Shown: piece by piece, positions 40,801 to 49,800 of the stretch
Position numbering within the stretch: the stretch's first letter is position 1
Layout: each line of letters starts with the position of its first letter
Origin: Rubripirellula amarantea
Lineage (GTDB): Bacteria > Planctomycetota > Planctomycetia > Pirellulales > Pirellulaceae
Length of the DNA: 64,000 nucleotides
NCBI RefSeq assembly: GCF_007859865.1
Contig: NZ_SJPI01000003.1
Coordinates: forward strand, 1-64,000
Direction of reading: 5' to 3'
Notes under the pieces: generated by a model
Seen by the model: only the letters and a program-made list of their open reading frames with translations
The model's database searches: none
Told to the model about the DNA's origin: nothing
Made by a program: the position numbers and the translations under genes

Positions 40801-43800
40801 TCGATACCGCTGCCGATAAATGGATCCGATGCATCGCCTAGATCCTGCAACTGAATACGGAATTCAGCGAATGTGCCATCATCAAACGCCAAGAAGCTAA
40901 CCGCTGGGTCGCGGTCGATACCTGAGGCATCGTTGTCCTTCGGCGAATCAAACGTCGCTACTGGGCCGAGGAAGTCAGCCAATTCAACCGCACCACGATC
41001 CACGAACGGATTCGGTCCCAGACCGCCGGGCGGTGCAACGTTAGGTTCGTCAGCGCGAAGTACTCCATCGACGTCGCGAGCCGGTGCCGTAACATTGCTT
41101 GAACGGATCCCGACTGATTGCAATGCCGAATTGAGCGAATCGCGGCTAATCAATTCACTGATACCAGCATCGATGATAATCGACCCAATATCAGGGCGGA
41201 AATCATTGCCAGCAGGGTTACGTAGCAACACGTCATCGTTGTTAATCAGGTAATTAAAGTCACTTGCTTCGCTGACGATGTTGGTCGAGCCAGTGACATC
41301 GTCGGTCGACGTGCTAATGTCAACCACGTCGAACGGATTTTCAATTTCAATGTTGAACGAAACGTCATAGCGGATAAGCGTGTTACGCGGCTCGTCATAT
41401 TGATACGCGTTGCCTACCAGGATCACTTCCGAAGGTTTGATATTCGCATCGAATGTGTTGACGACTCGTTTACCAAATCCGTAGTAACTGGTTTCTTCGG
41501 CAACGATACTTTGGTGAGCGTTAACGACGACATTGTTCATGATCGTCGGGCTGGCACCCGTCGTGGCTAAGATTCCATTCTCGATCAACAATTGGTCAGC
41601 ATCACGAGCAAATCCAAGCTCTGGAATCGGCGGGGTGTTCTGAATCAGTGGATAGAGAGGATCTTGCTCGTTAGGTGTTAGCTTTAAGCCGGCATTGATC
41701 GCTTCCTGACTCAAGTGAATCTCAGCGATGTTCTCCCACAAGACATAGAGCTCCGTGGTGCCATCACCATCGGTGAGTGTTCCTTGCGGAATAACGTTAC
41801 CTTCACGATCCGGCAGATCCTCGTGTCGATCGTGACCGAATCCATTGCCAAAGTCTGTTAGAAATCCGCTGGTATAGTGAGGCATACCGCCGCGATCTTG
41901 CAAATTGATGATCCCGGAGTTGTCACCAGAAATTCCTCCAAGTGCAGTTGCCGTAGCGCGTTTGATAGGCCCTGATCTTCCAAACGGTCCGTTGCCATCC
42001 TCATGATTGGGGATCGTCGGAATATCGATATCGTCAATGGGATCTTGCAAACCACGAACCGCTTCTTGGATTGCCCGCATGATGCTTGGCACACGATAGC
42101 CATTAGTACCGTCAACAAGCAGCGGAACGTTGACGTTACCATTTGGCAAAATCAACGTGTTAGCGGCCAAATCAGTGAATTCAAAGGTGATCTGGTTGCC
42201 AACGGTTTGTACGGCGTTCGCCGGTTGAGCAGGAACACCATTGGGGAAATCCGGAATCTGGGTCACTGTGAACGTGGTCCCGATCAGGGCTGCCGCCTTG
42301 GTTCCACCGTCGGTGATCGGTCCCGCTGCAGCACCATTAAGTTCGAACCCATTGTCCAAACTCATTACGAACGAACGCGGCGCGTAGGTCTGAATTCCAA
42401 TCGTGTACTCACCGTCGCCGGCAGTGTCACTTCCGCCTGTGCGTCCCGCGATTTCGATCGGGTTGAAGTCCAGATTGCCGCTTTGCGAAACCGCAACGTA
42501 ATAAGTCCCCGTTTCTAGTGCTGTGTAGTCAAGGAATGGGTCCGCATCGTTTGCGTCAACGAAATCGCTAACGTTTCCGCCTGCTTGGCCACCCGCATTC
42601 GTAGTGACACTAAACGGCGTCGACAATGGTTCAAGGTGATCCGGTGCTGTCCCGTCTTCAACAAACGTGGTTGGATTTCCGTCATCATCAATACCAATGA
42701 AGATGCGTTCTCCGTCGGCATTGAACAACTGCAAGACCGAATCGACATTACTGTTAGGGGTGTCGATGTCGACGATCAACCTGTCACCAACCACCAACTC
42801 GACTTTGAAGAAGTCTACGTCGCTATTTGCAACGCCGTTTGACACGGCCGCCAAATCTGCGGTGTCGACGTATGGCCCGGTATGTGAACGCCCGATCTTG
42901 GTGTCGATCGCTCCGGCGAGCAAATCATCGCCTTCACGGTTGGCAGCTTCGGCAAACTGAGCCTCAACACCATCCGAACCATAAATCGTGTTATTGACGA
43001 TCTGCGTAACCGGTTGAACGGCATCTGAGATTGGAGCTAACGAGAAATTCAAGCCGCCATATCCACCCGGCGTTGAAACCGTCGCTGGGCGGAGAAAGCG
43101 ACCACTATCGTAGATCGCCGATGCTCCGTAAACGTAAACCGCTGCATTGGGGAAAGTCGCAGCATTGGCTTGCGCGAACGCGGTCCCGGCACCGCCTCGA
43201 TCAACGAGATAACCTTCAACTTCCAAAGCTCGATTGCGTTGGAAAGGATCCGGACCAATCGCGGTGTCTACCAATTCGACCAACCCATTGGTGACAAGGA
43301 TACTACCTTGGATTGCCGTGTGGATTGCCGTCATCAGCTCAATGCTGCTGTACGGTTGATTACGGGGGTCATCGCCCGTAGGAACATCGGTCGAGTTGTA
43401 ATAGGCAGCCGGGGACATTCCATCGGGGTGACGATAGAAAATAGGAACGTGCCCATCGTGATAGCCGTTCCCAGCCGCGCCGGCACTACCACCCGAAGGC
43501 AAGTCAACGTCAGCGACATCCTCGAACTCGAACACCACACGTGTGCCACCAGCATCAATAGCAAAGGTGTATCCGTCTGGAATTGGAAGGCCATCAATCC
43601 CTTCAAAAATGGACGAGATCACAATCGGTCGCGGATCGCCGTCAACCTTCACGCCAGTAAAACCAGCTTGATCCACCACGTTGTTACGGATCACGATTCC
43701 AGGCGCCAAACCTCCGAGCACAAAATCATTGTCCTCTGGCAAGTTACGGACCGCGCCCTGAGCGGGATTACCAACTTCAGGAAGGTTCAAATATGGATTG

Positions 43801-46800
43801 TATCCACCGAAGAAGCTGCCGAAGTAATCGTCTCGGTAGTCGGGCAGGTACGGCTCTGCGACTGAACCAAAGAATGGCTCCTGTGGCACAATCAAATTCT
43901 CACCGACGATTCGAAGATCTTCCGTATCGGTATCGCGATCACCGGCCTCATTCCAAATACCGATTGCGCGAGCGTCGCTGACTCGGTTCTGCTCAATGAT
44001 TACCTGGCCCTGTGTTCGCAAGTAATTTTCATCACCCGTGCCGCGGAACACGACTGCTGACAATGTGACCTGACCACCGCTCGTCGCGAGCGGAACACCG
44101 GTTCCCGGATCGTCGCTGAACTGATTGAGCACTGCAAAGCTACCGCCAGTCGCGCCGAACAAGTTAATGCGGTTGTCACTCGACCCGGTCAAGGAGTTTC
44201 CGCTGCTCGGTGCCGCCTCGACATCCAAGAGTCCCGCCAAGCCGATCGCGGCTCGAATGCGGTTGCCGACCTGAGCGGACGTGTCCGTTGCAGAAATACG
44301 AACCGGAATTGCGTCGAACTGTGTTCCACCAACTCCATCAACTACAAATTGAAACTTCTGAGTTACTGTTTGATCGCTAACTTCGAAAATCAAACCATCG
44401 GTAAGCCCAGCAGCAGCGTCAGCCACTTGCTGGCCTGATGGAGCCAATATTGTGATTGCTTCGTCATGACGAGCATTCGTATCGAACGAGCGCAATAGCG
44501 ATTTGGTACCACCTACGTTAGTCGCATATTCTGTTCCGCGACGAACTTCCAATTGGTACTTCCCACCGGTGCCAGTACCAGCACCTGTGAAACTGTGATC
44601 GCCAGGGTCGGCATTAAATACTTCTTCGCCACGTTCGGCGAAACCGATGATAAAGTCGTCCAAGAACAAGCCTTGCCCCGTTCCACCAGCGCGGGTGTAC
44701 TGGAACGAGACTTCGATGAACTCTTCGCCTGCAAAACCACCTAGATCAACAACAGCTTGTCGCCACTGACCGTCACCAACAAACTCACTGCTGCTAACCA
44801 CTTGATTGACTTCAGTAGCGCGAGTTGCATCGGAGTAACTCGTAATCGTGTAAGTGACCGCGTCTCCGGCTCCAGGGGAGTACTGATAGTTGAAGTAAAA
44901 GTTTGGCAGGTCGGCAGCAGAGTAGTTTGAAAGATCAAACAGGTTACTGGCCAAGTTGCCATCGGCTGTTGCTGTAGCGGGGTTGTAATACAACGAATCG
45001 TTAACGAGACCCGTCAGCGAAGTATCACCATCAGTGATCGATACGTGCAACTCGTAATCGCCGAACGAATATCCATCGTCATCCGCGACGTCGTTTGGCG
45101 TGATGACTACCTCACCAGTGGTGTCATCAAGTGCAAGCGTCGAACCAGCAGGGTAGACCACCACTGCATACTGCCCGGGATTGAACAATTGATCAAAGAA
45201 CGGGTCGGGGGAATCTGGGCTCAGTGCACCGAATGTCGGATCGCTCGCACTCGCCGAATTGCTACCGAACGCGCCGTCCTGGGGAGCTGAATCAGTGATG
45301 GTAGTGATCACATTGGTCGTCAGGTTGATAAGCCCAAACGACAAATCAACACTTGGCAGTATGTTGCCCTGAAACACCGTATCGACGTCGGTATCGTATG
45401 GCCCGATCGATGGATCAAATCCATCGTCGATATCGAAGACTACACGAGTATTTGGCGCAGTAATATCGAAGGTGTAAACGTCCGCTGTATCCAACAGCGA
45501 GCTCAGCGATCCTTGGATAGAAACGTGCGGAATCACGTTCGAGCTGTTCTGGCGAACGGCGGTTTGTCCAAACTGAGTGACAGCCTGGGTACCAATATTG
45601 ACGTCGTAACTCAACGAGAAAGGAAGCGACCGCACATCCAGTGCACCAGCAAGCGTGCTAGGAATATCCCCACCCGGAAGGCCAAATTCTGGAATCAATG
45701 CCCCTGGTTCGGCAAACAGCCGCGGATCACCATGACCTCGTTCATTTGCCTGCAGTCCGGAGACAGAAAATTGACTTGCTGCAATGGCCGCATTTGGGAA
45801 CAACTCAGGGATCTGAACATCAGTCAAAGGAACACTGTTATCAACTCGGTCCTCAACAATGCGTGCGAGAGAATCGATCGGCTCTACTCGCAGCAAAATC
45901 TCTTCAGTCAACTCAGTGGGAAGAACGCCCTCACTTGTTACGGCGATGTAGTAGGTGCCTTCTCGTACAGCGACAGGACCGATCAAAGGATCATTCGTCG
46001 TCATTGAACCTCGCGACAACTGTTCAATCAGGCCGTTACTAGCACCAGGACTAGGCTGATCTTCGGCCACGTTTGACGCGCTACCGATGTAAACCAAGTG
46101 AGCGGGCTGTGGATTACCTTCGCCATCTGGATCATAGAAAATGCTCAAACGGGTGTCAGGTCGATTGGCGTATCCATCGGCATAGTCGATATCAAAGATT
46201 GCCGAAGGGAATTGCGTCAACCCAAAATCGTTCGGATTGATATCGACCTGATAGAAGTCAATATCGTTGGCGTCATTGAACGCGCCCCCGAAGAAATCGT
46301 TCTGCAAAGAACCACCAACGCTAATCACGTTGTTCTTGTTATACGCTAGGTTGCCAAGATTTTGTGGACGGGCAAAAGGTTGCTCTGAATCAGTGAAATA
46401 ACCCTGTGGTTCAATCTGATCGTTACTTGCGTAGAAGGCCCCGTTTTGAGTCAACGTATCCGAGATGACCTCAGCCGTTTCGAATGACAATGGGTCATCG
46501 GGAATGGTGGGTGCCACTACCGATTCGTTTTCTTGAGCTTCACCCAACAGCGGCGATGAGCCGGGCAATCCTCGAACATGGACTCCGTTATTTGCGTAGC
46601 GAATGTCCGAATAGCGAACCACACTACCGGGCGACTCTTGCTCCTGTTGCAATCGGACTTGAACTTTGTACGCACCAAACGTCAAACCGCCAGTGGAATC
46701 GTTAGGATCAGTCGATGCACTGCGAATACGGAAACCGTAAGTCGAAGCGGGTGCACCTGCGGTCACGACACCGGGCAAACGCAAGTGAATCCCAGCGTCT

Positions 46801-49800
46801 AACGGATTTGTCGAACCTACATCTGTAGCCGTCGCAAACACACCTGTAGCAAGGGGTGTTACGATCCCAGCGACGGAACTATCGAAGATCGCAATTTCCG
46901 AGATGCCAGCCACTTCGGCAGCGGAGTTATCACTTCGGGCCAGCAAATTGCCGTTAGCATCCAAGACTTCAATAACGGTATCGAGCGAGAATGAGGTTCC
47001 ATCGACGTCAATCCAAACCTCAGTTCCCGGCGTTCCCTTGAATGTGTAAGTATCAACATCGGTGGGACTCGACAGAAAACCTTCAACTTCGAAGCCAAGA
47101 CGGCGGACGTCGTCACTGGAGAACTGATTTGGGGCCAACTCGCCGAGCACTTCCGCCTTTCCAAATTCAGCATTCGCGCCGGGGGCAATTGCCGTTGGCA
47201 ATTCTTGTTCAAGCACAACGTCGACATTTCGGTCGTTGCTGTACTGGTCGATCAAAACACTTCGCCAATCATTGGGCGTTGGTCGCGATCCAAAAGAGTC
47301 ACCGTTGGTATCCGTGAACTGTTCGCCATTGATGCTTCGACCGGCACCGACGGTATCGTCGGCGATACTAGTCAATACAACGGGTGCACCGGGACGACCA
47401 ATGATCTGAACGCTACCGCCGATGCGATTAGGGTCGCTACTAACTGAACCGGTCGCCGTGATACCCGTACCGTCAGTCGGGCTGTTCGCGTTACCTGATC
47501 CAGTCAATTTCACGACCAAACTTTCATCGCCACGACTGATCAAACGCAAGCCGCCACCAGTGGACTGGTTACCCACAACTAACGACTCGCTAACAACGTG
47601 AACGATGTCGGTATCGTCAAAGACAAGCGACTGAGTCAGCACGCCACCACCGACAATCTCGATGGCACTGACCTGACGATCATCAGGATCATCAGCCGGA
47701 ACCACATCGTACGCATTGCGCCGAATCAAAGGCCCGCGATTATCGTTGAGTCCGATGATCTGATCGCTGCTGCCGGTCTGACGACCAAAGTCAGTATTGG
47801 AATCTGCGGTCAACGACCCGTTGTTGATGTTGATCAACGAACCACGGTTGTCGACGAACTCATTGCCCACGACGATCGGCTGGCTATCGCGAACAAAGAT
47901 GATCGAAGGCGCGTTGACTTCCAATCCACCTAAAGTCGGATCAGCGGAGCCACCTTGACCGGAATCGTTAAACTCGAATCGCGAATTTGTGACACGCGCG
48001 GTTGCGTTGTGCAATTCGAGCGGAGCTATTCCAACTGTTGAACTGCCTTCAAGCAAGCTCAATCCACCACCAAATGCGATCGTGGTGTAGTCCAGCGATA
48101 CATTTGCACCCGGCGCCGCATAAATACCCGCCCAGTCACCGCGATCTGGTACGGCAGCCCCGGCCGCGGTGCCGTTGTCGAAGTTAGTATCGAACGTACC
48201 ACCGGCACCAAATCGGTCATCCAGTGAGCTAGTCAAAATAATTGGATTGCGTTGAACACCCTCAGCCAAAAGCTGAGCATCCGGACCGATCTCAATACGT
48301 GAGCCTCGCAACTTGACGACCAAGTTCGGGTCCATCACAAGCGAGCCGTCCAAACGACCACGCACACCGGAGCGAGTCAAATCCAATACGCCGGAAAGTT
48401 GCTCGCCGTCATCCAAGTACGTCGTTGTGGAGCCATCAAGCTCAGCGACCAAGACATATTGACGACTACCCGCTGGTACGAGGTTACCCGAAGCATCACG
48501 TATTTCGGCACGGTATAGCCGGCGTGATAGGTAGTCACTGTTGGAATCAACAACTGGCAAGCCAAACAATTCAAGCGACGAATTGTTGTCCATGATCTCG
48601 AACTGGAATGTTTCGGCATTGCTGGTGGCCAACGACTCAAAGCCATTGGAATCCACAAAAGTCATTCGATATTCGTAGTTCGGATTGCCGGCCGACGTGG
48701 AAGCATCCAGGGCTCCGCCACCGATTTGTCGAGCTGACACATTCTCGAGCGATGGACGCACACCATCGGCAATGGGGCCACCGGGCGTGCCTTCAACAAT
48801 AAGATTGCTGGCCAGGTAGTGAACGACATCGGTATCGTCAAAACGTCCCGCCACGGTCAGGGTGCGTGGATTACCTTCAGCATCAGAGCCACTACGGATG
48901 AACATGCCGTTGATGCTGTTGTCGAGCAACAAGTTGCGATAGATATTCGGCCCGACGCGATCGTAATCGGCTGTAAACTCACCGGCACGCTGGAAGACGG
49001 GCGATTGATAACTTTCTTCTTTGAAACTATCCGGAGTCGCCGATAGTGCAGCGTCTTGCGAGAAGTAAATTTCGCTGTACGAGATCGTTGGCCGCAGTCC
49101 ATCGATCGTGATCGGGTTGATCTGCACTTGGTTCGAATCAATCACGATATTGCTGCTTCCGCCGTAGCGAATTTCCGCGTGATTAACCAACTGCAAAAAG
49201 ATCCCTTGGTCTTCAAGGTCCGACAAACCTTGGGCACTATCGAGGTCGCGGCGGAACACGATACCGCCCCAATCTCCGGGCGCCGCCTGCGCACCGTTCC
49301 CGGCTGCCGGTGTATCGGCGTTCCGATCGCGAAGACTCGTGAAGATGACGCTTCCATCTTCGTAACCAAGTCCCGTGGTGTCTTCGTCACCCAAGAGCGT
49401 CGTGTCAACCACATCGCCTTGTGCCGACAACTGTACCAAGCGAGGCGTACCGAGAACCTGCAAGGCTCCGCCGCTTCGACTAGTTTGAACCGTGCTACTG
49501 CCAACACCGATCCGAGCGTTACGGAGCTTGAACACAGCACCGGCGTCGATCATCGTCGTCACGCCTTCTGGCACTTCCATTTGGCGGCCGTCCTCGAGCG
49601 TGGATCCGCCGACATTTGAAACACCAATCTGGTAGCTGAAGTTGTCGTCTTCAGTCGTAATATCAAAGTCGGCTCCGCCGTTGCCCACGATGCGGACAAT
49701 GTCACCAGGAAGGGCCGCGCTAAAGGCATTGGCGACAGCAGAATTGCTGATGTTATTGAAAGGCAACTCTAACGATCCGTCTGCATTAGGCGACGCTGTC

